Positions 49,451 to 60,898 of a stretch of DNA of 64,000 nucleotides are shown here, piece after piece. Below the pieces are notes generated by a model, which was not told the origin of the DNA, searched no databases, and saw only the letters and a program-made list of their open reading frames with translations. Every line of letters begins with the position of its first letter. The first letter of the stretch is position 1. The translations under genes and the position numbers were made by a program. This DNA is from Sipunculus nudus (taxonomy: Eukaryota; Annelida; Sipuncula; Golfingiida; Sipunculidae), in the NCBI GenBank assembly GCA_026874595.1, contig CM049313.1:37478659-37542658 (forward strand), read 5' to 3'.

Positions 49451-52317
49451 CGACGAGTCCTATACGACCTGTCGTGATCACGTTACTAGCAAAAAGAGAG
49501 AGATACATGTAGAGGGCACACTGGACCGCTAATTCAAAATTATAATTACAATAAAAATAAATCTCTCATATTTATAATGAATATTATTTTCAGACAAAAA
49601 TTAAAAATATAATGTACGCTCTGTATTAATCGTTTAATTACCTGTTGCATTGGCTAAGAAAGTGGAAGTGACGCTGTTGAAAGGACATGTCTTTACTCTC
49701 AGAGGATGGTGATATTCATTTATAAGTGTCATTGGTGAAAAAAATATTTACAAGTCAATACGCAGGCAAAAATTGTCAGCTGCATGTGTCAGTTTGTAAT
49801 TAAGACTCTTAATATAAACAAAACGTATGAAAAAAACGTAAAGGCCCTCGGGAAACATATTGCATTAACACGAGTTGTACTGAAATAATACACCCACCTG
49901 CCAATATGCTTGTGTTACTGATGTCATAATACACCAATCCTATCATTGTATAGTCTGTAAACTTGCCGTGTAGTGAGTTGCTCCTTCAAATCGCCCGGGG
50001 ATAAAACATTGTCACTGACTCAGATTACATCAGAGCTTAAGGTCGTGGATTCAATCAATGGTGCTTCCCCTCTATGGTATTGAATACTTTAACTAGCCCC
50101 AGATAATTGACCCAGTTCCTAAAAAACCCGCTATATTTGGATTGTTCTTAAACCTGTGCGTAAACATCTACAAGGAATCTTGGAGGATTAAAGGGCGCCG
50201 TAACCATGGGACTACCGGCCACAATACGAACCTTTGAACTAATGAGCCCCTTTCTTATATCTCTCTTGCTTTGTTCTCTTTGTTTATCTATTAAATTAAT
50301 GAGTTGGCGCTAAGGATAGATTACAAATAACAAATAACAATCCGCCAAATTTGATAAGCACCAGCTTTTGCAATGTCATCTCAAATAGATGACATTAATT
50401 CATGACGGGGAGGCACCAGTTCAAAAGCATTTTGTTTGGATAAAGGGCCGATCTGATAACACAAAGGAACTGGAGACAGAAAGAAATCACCGCGACCCCG
50501 CACAAAGAAGACTGGCCTGATGTGATCGATCCAGCAAACATATATTAATACAATAAAAGAAACCCTATACCTCTTTAAGATAATAAATTATTTTGCAATA
50601 TGAGAGCATTTAACATCTGCCCCGGTATCAAATATTGCAAAATCCATCATGACCCACGAAGACCTTGCGTTATTTACCGACAATTTTTTTCTCTTGTTTT
50701 GCCCGTGAGCGGCTTGTCACAGTTTTCTGATGTAAAGCATTTTGATTTATTTGCATTTCTTGACGCTGCAATAATTTTTCGAACCTCTGTTGGCTTTTTC
50801 ACTAAAGATTGAGTACATTGATATTAAATATAACGAAAACAAATAGCTAAAATTTATTTCACATTGGAGTTTTAAAGTTGTTTCTTTGGTATTCTTTGTT
50901 AATGTTATGTGTGATATACATATGCCGCGCCCTGTGTGGTCATTTGCATTTAGTGGTATGCGTCAATTTGTGGTGTTTATACTGGGCTATGGTGAAAGGA
51001 CTATTGATTTTAGAGAGTGAATTTCATTAATTGCATGCTTGTCCTATACTTTCTGTTCGATCCGTCGGGGATTCTATTTTGAATGGTCAGACAATGTGAT
51101 CCATTTAGCAAGTCAGCAGAGGGTTATATCCCTCTCTGATCCCTCCGAAGCTCTAAAGGAGGCTTCTGAAATGTGTGATTGAATATATATATTGACAAGT
51201 GCGAGGCCAAGAACTAGCTGTATTTATATGATACCATCCTGTATTCTGCCATCGGTTTCATTGTACGAATCAGTCTTTCCACGCCACGTGAAACGATAAT
51301 TCAGAGAACAAAGGCACAGCTTTGGGAGAAATCTATTATTTATCAGCGTCATGTGGAGAAAGAATTCTATTCAAGTCTTGTTACTTTCACTTTTATAACC
51401 AGGTGATGAAAAGTCCGCGGGCCATAATCCTGCACATTTGCCGCTGACCCCTTCTGTGTTACATAGCCTCGTTCCTATTCTCCTGTATTTTTAGTCCCCA
51501 GCCGTATTAAGGAGGGAGGACCACTAAATTGGTCTGCGTTTGTCAGTCCGTCCGTCCGTCTTAACGTCCGTCCGTCCTTCCGTCTATACGTCCCGCCCCA
51601 TCATTGATGACACACTTTCCTAGTTAAACATATGGCGGGGGACTATTTGCGCCTCTTGTACTCGGTGCTTTTCCTATCCGGCTAGGTCGTATGATCAACA
51701 TCTACCAGCATTTTATCTGCAGAACCGATGCAACAAATAGACCAGGAATCAAACATGGATACGCATAAAGACACTAAATGATGCGGAAAATTTATACGGT
51801 TTCGAATAAAAAATATTAGAAAACTTATATGATAAAAAGTACAATATTTTAAATACAAAGATGACTTAAGAAATCCACTTTGTGTATCTTTTTGTTACTG
51901 GTACCTCTACGTCCACTGTTTCTTATACTTTGTTGAACCATCCATGCCTGTGTTCTGACTAGGAAGGGCCAGACATAGAATTAATGGGTCATTTCTTAAC
52001 CATCCCAAGTCAGAAAGTAGAAGTGACCCGAAAATACCCCTACAAATATAAATTGAATGATGACTCAGTTTGCTTATTATTCTACTGAAGAAATTTTTTT
52101 TTCAGAAATGGTTATGAATTCATACTCCTATTAATTATAAGATTTGTATAAAGAATGTAATATGTATACTGTATAAGGAATGTTATTAAATGTATAAGGA
52201 TCGTTATATGTAAACATATGACTGTTATACATGCACAAGGAATGATATATGGACTGTCATATGTAGAAGGATTCATGTAAGTATATAAGGATTGCTATAT
52301 GTATGCTGTTATATTAT
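49451..52317. other. Unassigned DNA
   Basis: About 50030-50060 holds a weak B-box-like phrase (GGTCGTGGATTCAATC) that could mark an old SINE. 50290-50560 is non-repetitive with homeodomain-like ATTAAT text. 51490-51610 carries GTCCGTCC/GTCTGTC runs like those at the start of R4. No gene recognised. Confidence 0.45.
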
Positions 52318-52640
52318 AAAGACTGCCAAACACGAGAAAAGGCTCCCGAGAAGGCTCCGATCGAACGAAAACTGTACCTGGCCGAGAGGGACAAGGCTCA
52401 GGACGGGACTTACGGAAGTCCAGGGGTAGTTCGGTGGCGCTCGGACATTACTGGCAGGTTGCGAGGCTCAGGCTCCCGGGACACCTGGGGGATTCCCCGG
52501 TGGTAGACTGTAAGCAAGGGCGGACCGGACCTGGCTAGCTAGCGTGTCAGTTCTGGCGACCTCAGGGCAAAGAGAGGGTTACCCGAAGAGGCAAAACTGC
52601 GGCGTAAAAACCCTAGTTATTGCCTGAACGGTGAAACGGG
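52318..52640 (+). other. GC-rich island of unknown origin
   Basis: This patch contrasts sharply with the AT-rich DNA on both sides. It contains GAAAAGGCTCCCGAGAAGGC, CCGGACCTGGCTAGCTAGC and TTCTGGCGACCTCAGGGC. The last phrase resembles the junction after an LTR, where TGGCGACC-type primer-binding sites occur. The 67-codon open frame at 52303-52506 is basic and charged but has no recognisable domain. It could be a remnant of a retroelement leader, a promoter CpG island or transferred DNA; none is proven. Confidence 0.5.
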
Positions 52641-52701
52641 TATGTATGTATGTATAAAGACTGTCATACACATACAAATGGATTGTTTTACACATAAGCA
52701 T

Positions 52702-52707
<6 letters not shown>

Positions 52708-52753
<46 letters not shown>
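52708..52753. repeat. (TA)n microsatellite
   Basis: About 23 TA dinucleotides. An ATC trinucleotide run also occurs at about 53030-53054. Confidence 0.95.
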
Positions 52754-52755
<2 letters not shown>

Positions 52756-55084
52756 ATTTTTACATATATACAATTTGTTTTTTATAAAATGACTGGCCTG
52801 TGTCTCTGCATCGGACAATTCGAACAATGACGAAGTATTTCAATCATATTGAATCCTTAAAGAGGGATTAATATAACTTCCTAAAGAGAGAACTGTATGA
52901 CATGTTATAACTAGTTATGACGAATTCTTATTAACCATTACGGGGAGGAGTGTACCCCTGTTATTAAGATGCATTTGAATTTGCAAATCATAATATGTTT
53001 ACATGTATTATTTGAATATTCTGCAAGTCAATCATCATCATCATCATCATCATCAGTAGTTATATATATTTGAATTGTTTCTCGCTGTGCCACTGTGTGT
53101 GTTATCATGCTTTTCTAATTCAGTAAGTTTCGCTCGCTGGCCGCGGACTAGTGACAGTCCGACATTTTTAACCGTCAAAAAAGAAGAGTCGTAGGTGTTA
53201 CATTTGACTTGTTTTCAGGAGGGGTTTAAGACCTTGACTTAGAGCCTGTAGATTGTTCCTTGGTATTTCGCTCATTGAGAAGCATGCACCATCTCACAGG
53301 ATATACGTTTTCTTAAAGTGACAATGTTCATAGTATATATAAACCAGCGCCGGTTTTATAGAACCCTTTTTGGGGTTTCTTATATATAGATTGTTCTTTT
53401 CAATAAAATACACTATTTATTATGACTGATCTCATTATGCAGAAAGCAGGGTACATTGGGCTTGATAAAAGATTTCCGCTAGACTCTTGTTTTTAAGTAA
53501 TCGCTATAAAATAATTGAATGTTTAAAGTGTTTTAAGGATAACTAAGCATGGATGACGTCACACATAGCTGATGCTCCTATGGCCTAGCTGTGTTACTGG
53601 GCATTTAGTAAATTGGAAGATCTGGGACTTCTTACCGCCATTCATTAATTTAAAAAGACAAATACTTCCTCAGGGCTTAACACCTACTTTAATTAGCGCC
53701 CTCTAGTCAGGCCAATCTTGCTAATTTGCACGAGCAAAATGGCGTATTATTTATTTATGTTTCAGATTTATATAGACCCAAAACAAACGGACAGAGTATA
53801 TCGGACATTAAATATTTAAAACAGTTAAAGCTGTAATACAGATTTTCACCCAAGCACACATAAACGTATAGCAGGAATGGCAAAACCTCCAATATTCCTG
53901 AATCAATCCGTGAAGTCTACATTATTTTAAACCTGGTACAGTGTTTTTTTTAATGTTACTTATATTTTGAACATTTCATTTATTCGAATATGATTTTGTA
54001 ACATTTTAAAACAAATCAAAATTTATAAAATAACATAATCTAAACACCTGGTAACAGTAAGCTTTTTAAGCTTAAGCTTAAGCTTTTTAATGAACAAATA
54101 TTAAACTACATGATATTATCTAAATATCGTAATTTTTTTCTCTACTCTTATTTTTCTTGTAAAAAAAATTTTTTTAAAGTGTTTATAGAAACATGATAAA
54201 GTAAAAATAAAAAACGCTTTTAAGATATTGTCAAATAGTTAAAATTAGCCTTCTTTAAAGCTGCTTGCTGATACTAGGTGCTTAAAAAAGCGTTTTGTTT
54301 TTGAACATTTTAAAACATTTTTTATCAAAAAATCTCATTTGAAAAATGAATGAAATTGTCAAAAATATGTAAACCACCACTGTCCCAGACTTAACATAAT
54401 ATATACCTGATGGTTCTAATATGAATTTGCAACTTTTGGACTGAGTTTAGATGAAGGGGTTTTTGCAAGTTCTGCTACCTTAATTAAATACCTAGTTTCA
54501 CACTAACAGTGAGTGATCAAATATCTAACATTGAACCATATCAACATGCGTGTGTTTTTAATATTCAGTCTTAATGGTACAGTTTCACTTAATTTTTAAG
54601 TTGTTAATTACTGATAATAGAAATATAGCTTGGAAAGGGCGTCACAATCCTGCATGTACCTGCAAGAGAACGTCATTGCATTTATTTAAACAACGAGATG
54701 AGAAGCATGTGACTCCCAACATGGATGATAATCGCAGCCTTAACACCCTATATATGGTCTAGAAAAAAAAATAAACCTTAAAATGTTAGAATTCCATAAT
54801 ATTGACCCATGCAGTATGATGACATTCTTGCAGCACTGGCCAGTTGGACAGTTTTAAATGACAGCTTTCGAGGCCGATAAGCATTGCTACATCGAAAATG
54901 ATACTGAATAAAAATCTATATAAATATATTCGTTGACTACAAAAGTAACTAAACCGATACTTATTTACATAAAAGATGGTCTGAGCAAATGACATTGACA
55001 AATATGTTTTAAACATCGATAAGCTCATCGACGTCCATTTATAGATCATTAAAATAAAAGTTGGGGTAGGGATTTACAGTCTGA
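52754..55084. other. Unassigned AT-rich DNA
   Basis: Contains the palindrome TTAAGCTTAAGCTTAA near 54066-54081, one TGACGTCA at 53554-53561, and a start codon in good context near 53739 (AAAATGGCGTA) that opens only 26 codons. No gene recognised. Confidence 0.5.
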
Positions 55085-55165
55085 TATTACTGATGATTTC
55101 AGTCTCATCCGACTTAACACTCCTTCCTGGTTTATCGGGCCTCATTCTCGTGCATGTAACTTTAT
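55085..55165 (-). mobile_element. SINE tail fragment, copy 3
   Basis: CTCATCCGACTTAACAC and the preceding TGATATTACTGATGATT match the tail of the SINE at 28520-28850 and, less well, 12280-12590. The tRNA-like head is missing. Confidence 0.5.
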
Positions 55166-56264
55166 TGAGTCTATAGCGAACAAACTTGACGCTGCTTGAG
55201 ACCATAAAAGACAATGTAAGTTTGTGACTAAAATGTTCCCCTGCGCCAATGCACTCATATTCTTTATTTTTCCTGGCATAACTGTTTAATTGTCTCTCAT
55301 CGGAATCATATATATTTAAGGTGACATAACCGTCGGGAAATGACGTCATTTAATTTCTTTAGGTCCTTCTGTTGTCTCACTGCGATATTTTAACGCCAAA
55401 CGTCAAATTACTCCTCCTACCGGAAATGCATGGGGTTTCTACCGTCAGAATTAATAATACTAAATATCGGAGAGTAAGGCTTTTTTTGTATGTTTTTCAC
55501 TTTTTACATATGATTTTATATTTTATTGGCACAACATTACATGGCAAGTTATGAAGAACGGCACTGACGGGCTCTAAATATTCTTAATTGGACGCGAAAG
55601 TGGTGATAAAGCTTCCGAGGCATGACAGGATAAATACACGCGGTGCCCACTAGAGCAGATGATTCTATAAAAATTAACAAAATACATCGCATCTCATTTG
55701 ACAAATTCTGACCGCTTTGTCTTCCAAAAACGTCTCTCACTGGGGCTGTTTTTTAGTGTTTGCTTTCTGTTAACAATCCACACACCTCGGAGCCGGATAC
55801 AGGGGCATGCAGACTAACTCTTACACTTATATCTCACGGTGTTATACACCGATCAGAAACGTAGTCATGGAGACATTTTTGCTTTTGCTCGTTTACAAAA
55901 CACTTTTTATCATAAGGCAAATCACAATAGCAAAACATTGACCTTTTTATATAGACTGGCGTCCATCCCATTGACATTTTTCATTAGCTTGCGTACAAAT
56001 AATGGACCTATTTGACAAAGGCTTGCGTACAAAACCTCATCAGCCTTTTAATATATGCGTATGTTCAAATCCCATGCTTTTAAAACAGTGATTTATACTC
56101 GAATGTAATATATGTTGTTAAAGTAATACACATCAAACATACATCTATGTAAAAATATCAGTTGCTCTAACTATTTTCTTTTTACTGTAGTCCCGATAAA
56201 AAAATCGCGTTTTTTTTTTTTTTTGTTATTTTGCATTTTACCCTTTTTAAAGATAGGTTTGTAA
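55166..56264. other. Unassigned DNA
   Basis: One TGACGTCA at 55341-55348 and a T-run near 56210-56224. No gene recognised. Confidence 0.5.
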
Positions 56265-56549
56265 GGCCAAAATAAAAAAAAAGTATGGTTCTCAGGCACT
56301 TTTTTCAGAAATCAGTGCGGGTGGGCGGTATTTTATTTTTCACCTTATTTTGGTATGTTTCTATAAAAATGTCACATGATCAAGTTAAGGAAAAGCATGA
56401 AAATAACAGATTTGTTTTGCTTAACAGGTATAAGCACTACATAAATTGTTCTATTTTATCTTCTTGAAAGATAAAATCAAAATAAAAATTTTTGATGCGG
56501 GGGGTTAAAATAGACCATACCTTTCATTTATTTAATTTTTTTTTTGGCC
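56265..56549 (+). mobile_element. PIF/Harbinger-like MITE, copy 2
   Basis: A 285-bp element starting GGCCAAAATAAAAA...GGTTCTCAGGCAC and ending in GGCC, flanked by TAA on both sides (56262-56264 and 56550-56552). It aligns end to end with the minus strand of 7369-7672, including TTTTTCAGAAATCAGTGCGG and TTTGATGCGGGGGGTTAAAA. The right terminal repeat has lost the TGAGAACC block. The 60-codon open frame 56285-56467 lies inside it and is discussed under findings. Confidence 0.8.
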
Positions 56550-57987
56550 TAACACTGGCTATTGGAAGAGAATCACAATTAAATTATGATCATTGTTTGT
56601 TGTAACTAAAAAATATAAGAAAGGTGGATATGGACAAAATATACATGTATTCAATGATCTTATTTAAATGTCAATATTCAATATTGTAAGCTAATTAAAT
56701 ACTAAATTCGTGTGACATACATGTATTGCTTTTATATACTTCAAAGTAACATCTTCAAATAGGGTCTTAGATTTGCGTTCAAGCAAATTGAAACAGATGC
56801 AATAAATACGTCTACCATAAAAAATGACTAGTTCTAAATTATTATTAAAGTTAGTGATGATAATACAGAATTCAGAATAGTTATCCACCCGTCTGTTGCA
56901 TTGATTTAGCTGGAGATCTGCTCTTACGAGAGAATTAAATAAAAAGTATAGCCATATTCTATAAAATTAAATAGAATAATCTACTACCATATTTACAGGA
57001 GGGTAAATATTTGTTTCACTAAAGTCCCCTGGTTCTCCGGGGCGTGATTTGTTTTCCCGGCGCCCGGTCGATGTACTATCACTCAATATTTGTCAAGTCT
57101 TTTGGCGTCATCGAAAATCTATTTACATCAATCGATGAGTCGCTTGTGAGCTGAGATGATCCGTGATTAAGCGGACCTGGGAGTAATTGTGTAATGATCT
57201 CAGTCAGCCGCGAGACAGAGGAAGAGTGTGCCTAAGGAAATAGGTGTGCTCCAGGCCTAATGTTGTTGTGGTGGTCGGGCATTATTTGAATATCCGAGCT
57301 GGTAGCCTTCATTATTGACGTTCGGGGACAGAGTGATGCATAGAACGTGATGGTTATCTCTCAACGTTACACTCGGCATCTGTCCAGCCTCCGCGGCCGT
57401 CCAGACAAGCAGGCGATGAACGGTCCAAATAGTCCTTCGGGAAATGGTTAATAAAGGAAACTAAAGATTGACTGATCGACTATCGCACTGATATAAGAAA
57501 AAAATAGATCTCCCTTTATATATAAATAAAACGTCACTGCCGCTACAGTGGTGTCCCGGTTTCGTTTTTAAGTGTCCCAGACCAACTGTAATTATTTGCC
57601 CTGAATCCTGAACGCAGATAACGGATAGTTGTCTAGTATTTAGAGGACAGTTTATCTATATCATTATGATTATTTCTAAAATGTTATGACACCTCATCTG
57701 TTATAGGGCTTTCTACCGTGTTCACAGATTCCAATGCTAAGCCTGCTTCCTATACTCAAACGCCCCGTGAACCAAGAAGTTTAACGGTTATAATCTCTCT
57801 GACCAACGGTTTTCTTTACATTTTTTTTTTTTTTGCAACAATACTGTCTTTGGTCCTTCTTCGTATATTTATTTGTCCTAACACAGTTCGATCACATCTA
57901 TATGATTCAGATTTGTTTTTTCATATAAAGGTACTAGGCTCCCAGTTAGCAGTACGCACACGAATTAGAGAAACGTTACCCGTGATT
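56550..57987. other. Unassigned DNA
   Basis: 57000-57440 is non-repetitive and of balanced composition and could be regulatory. A T-run lies near 57821-57834. The open frame 57718-57996 contains a hydrophobic stretch created partly by that T-run and is not called. Confidence 0.4.
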
Positions 57988-58075
57988 TCGGCATGAGACC
58001 TGTGACATCCGGAATTTAGTGGCGTGACATATGATAAGACCTATATGAGTCCCAGAAACTTGGAGAAATTACTGG
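57988..58075 (+). repeat. Second copy of the repeat at 8195-8290
   Basis: TTCGGCATGAGACCTGTGACATCCGG matches the first copy in the opening 26 bases, with weaker similarity to the end (GGAGAAATTACTGG). Confidence 0.4.
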
Positions 58076-59284
58076 TTTCGTTAGGGGCGCGGGGATACGA
58101 CACGAGGACAGCGTCCAGGCGGAGTCTATCTTGTAGGATAGACTAGACCAGGAGAGTCCTAACTTGGCTCTCTATAACAGCCAGTTTATAGTACTCCATC
58201 AGCCGCTATGTTACTCAATATTATATTACTCAGTATTAAATTATGTCCTTCGGGCTATTAGTTATGTCCTATTCATGTCACATCTTTTCAGATTTTTGCC
58301 CGTGTGAAAAGTCAAAACGTATACGAATCGATTTTGGTACTTCGCAAGCCTACTGCATAAAGTAAAGAATCAGAATTGTATAACTGAGTATTGGCACATT
58401 AACAGACATGTATGTTGAGTGTGTACGTAAAAAACACTGTTCTTAACTTTTATTAGTATGTAATTTGTTCCCCTCACATTTGCCTCAGTGATTTTGGATT
58501 TTGGATGTGTCAGCAATCAGGGTTGTAATAATTATTTGATACTTTGCTCGTGAATAGTCGAACGCGGGAATACTTTATGATAATTTATTAATAATATTAA
58601 GATAATATTATGACAAAATTTCGTTCTTAAACCGTTAGCTGACTCCTGAAATCAAAGGGCATGTTTATGTTTATGTTGATGTTAATTTTATCTCTCCGCT
58701 GGTTCCGCTATGTGAGAGTGGATGGAAATGGCCCGTGCATGCGAAGCAGGTGGTTTTCCCCGGGTTTACAGGATGAACCATCTGAGCCATGGGGAGTGCC
58801 TATATTAGTTATCATAAATATTTGTGCAATACCATAAGATAAATACATTTATTATTATAATATCTGTGTCCTAAAAAAACACCGTAGTAGGGTCTAAGCT
58901 ATTCGATTCGCCTAACTTTCAATAAATGGGCAAATGTGTTTAATCAGTGATTCCATAGAATTGCAAATAATTTTTATGTATGATAAATTCATCCCTGTTT
59001 ATTTATTCAAATATACTAACATTCTTTATGGACTAATCAATAAACCGGCCTGTATCTTTAGCCGGCAAGTCTGTTTCAGTAGAGCCATATACATGCTCCA
59101 AGCGAGACTGGTACTTTGGCTCGGTGTGCTCCGCCTTCTTGCCTATTATACAGACTACAAATAAATATTTGATTTGAAACACCACCAGTTATTCATGAAA
59201 CAGAGTCACACGATGCCTCGGAAACAAATTTGCCCTTTGCTTAATAGGCTTATACGAGTATTAAGTATTGGACTCGAGTATTCT
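58076..59284. other. Unassigned DNA
   Basis: A G+C-richer patch at 58700-58800 contains CATGGCTCAGATGGTT on the minus strand, reminiscent of a tRNA A-box, but no B-box follows. No gene recognised. Confidence 0.45.
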
Positions 59285-59481
59285 TAAGGTGATACCCGAC
59301 TCAGACTCGAGTACTCTAAAGTGATACCCGACTCAGACTCGAGTACTCTAAAGGTCATACCCGACTCGGACTCGAGTACTCTAAAGGTCATACCCGACTC
59401 GGACTCGAGTACTCTAAAGGTTATACCCAACAAGGACTCGAGTACTCTAAAGGTGATACCCGACTCGGACTCGAGTACTCA
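59285..59481 (+). repeat. 33-bp tandem repeat, about six units
   Basis: The unit reads GTCATACCCGACTCGGACTC then GAGTACTCTAAAG (33 bp). Being a multiple of three, it keeps one frame open and encodes repeats of VIPDSDSSTLK within the 80-codon frame 59321-59563. Each unit contains the palindromes ACTCGAGT and GAGTACTC. A one-base deletion near 59315 breaks the frame between the first two units, so selection for a protein is not evident. Confidence 0.9.
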
Positions 59482-60439
59482 TTACAATGACGACAGTCAA
59501 AATATCAAGTATAAAGTAATTTCCATATTTTTAAGTATTTCTAAGAGAGGTATAGTAGCTTAATAACTTTTTAAGCCAGTAATTTATTCATTTATTAATC
59601 AACTATTGTTTGGGAACGGTATTATCACACTTAATTTTATATATATATATATTTGTATAAGAAACATATCACATTTACAGGCACGTTTATACGTCCTGCG
59701 TAAAAGTAACTACTTATTGTAGTAGCAAAGGCCAGTACTTATGATGTCGAAATCGAGTGATCGGTCAGAATTATCGTATTCGAGTGTTTATGTTAGGGAC
59801 TTGCACAAAAAAATCATTTTCATTTTTCTTTGACATTATCTATATCATTGGATAGAGAAAAAGAAATTATGACTCATGGCACCAAGCTTAAATTATAATT
59901 ATGATCAACAAGTGAGTAATTGAAAAGGAAAGTTTCTGAAATGTGCAGTTTTGTTCACCTGCCCCCTTAATTAAGCCCTCCCCTAACTGTGACCACATGC
60001 AAGAAGAGGTCAGAGGTACCCAAGGGACAAACACTGACAGCTGAAACCTCACCTTATGTAACTTATGTAATACTGGTTTGCTTTTGAATGTCGTGTTCAA
60101 CATAACCTCTCCCTTTGAGTCGTTCGGGCTCCCAAAACATGGCAACGGTTCGTGAGCAGCTGTACCGGGCTACCCCCAGAAAACCCTTCATTTATCAAAT
60201 TATCCATGCCTCGCGTCACTTGTGCTTTCACCTTTAATACAATGACATCCCCTTCCATCTGTGAAGTGACACTAAATAAAAGTAGCTTCCATGTGTGGGC
60301 GATAAAATATTCAAACCCTGCGTTGTTTAAACCTGCTGTTACTTCGATTTTCGCTAACCCGAATATGCCCGTTCATAAAACAATCATTATAAGGGAGGAA
60401 GTTCATGAACGTGAACCGTGACATAAAACATCTCTACTT
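59482..60439. other. Unassigned DNA
   Basis: An ATG in strong context (AAAACATGGCAACGG, ATG at about 60139) opens 32 codons beginning MATVREQLYRATPRK on the plus strand. This could be a first exon but has no support. Longer frames on either strand have no recognisable domain. Confidence 0.35.
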
Positions 60440-60738
60440 GTAAAGCAGGCACTAAACCGGTAGTGCATTGGTACAAAAACATCATAAAAACAGATAAAAG
60501 AGAGTGAAAAAAGAGTGAACAAAATAAAAGGAGAGGTAGTCCTCACTTTTGTTGATGAGTAAAGAATGCATGGAATATTTATCTATACACGTGGACAAGT
60601 ACAGAGACAAAGATAAAGCGTACCATGCCTGACCATATCTCTTTACACGAGTCCGTGAAATTATCTTTATGAATTAGCTACTACATTAATGTACTTGAGT
60701 GACTTGGTTAAAGTAGAAGACTATCGGCAATATTACTA
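60440..60738 (+). repeat. Duplicated block, copy 1
   Basis: It matches 63045-63500 along most of its length through AACAGATAAAAGAGAGTGAA, GTTGATGAGTAAAGAATGCA, GACAAAGATAAAGCGTACCA and GTAGAAGACTAT. The direct repeats are about 2.6 kb apart, in the same orientation, with no retroelement genes between them. Confidence 0.7.
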
Positions 60739-60832
60739 AACTGGTTTATTCACCTAAATGCAAAATGCTTGAAATCATTGGCCAAAAGTTTCAGTCATCG
60801 CGATCAGAGTTAATCGGGTACATTTCAACATT

Positions 60833-60898
<66 letters not shown>

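Noticed and set aside
58700-58800. tRNA-like A-box on the minus strand (TGGCTCAGATGGTT)
   Set aside because: No B-box at the right distance, so neither a tRNA nor a SINE is supported.
60139-60237. 32-codon frame MATVREQLYRATPRK... as a first exon
   Set aside because: Good start context only; no clear donor site, domain or downstream exon.
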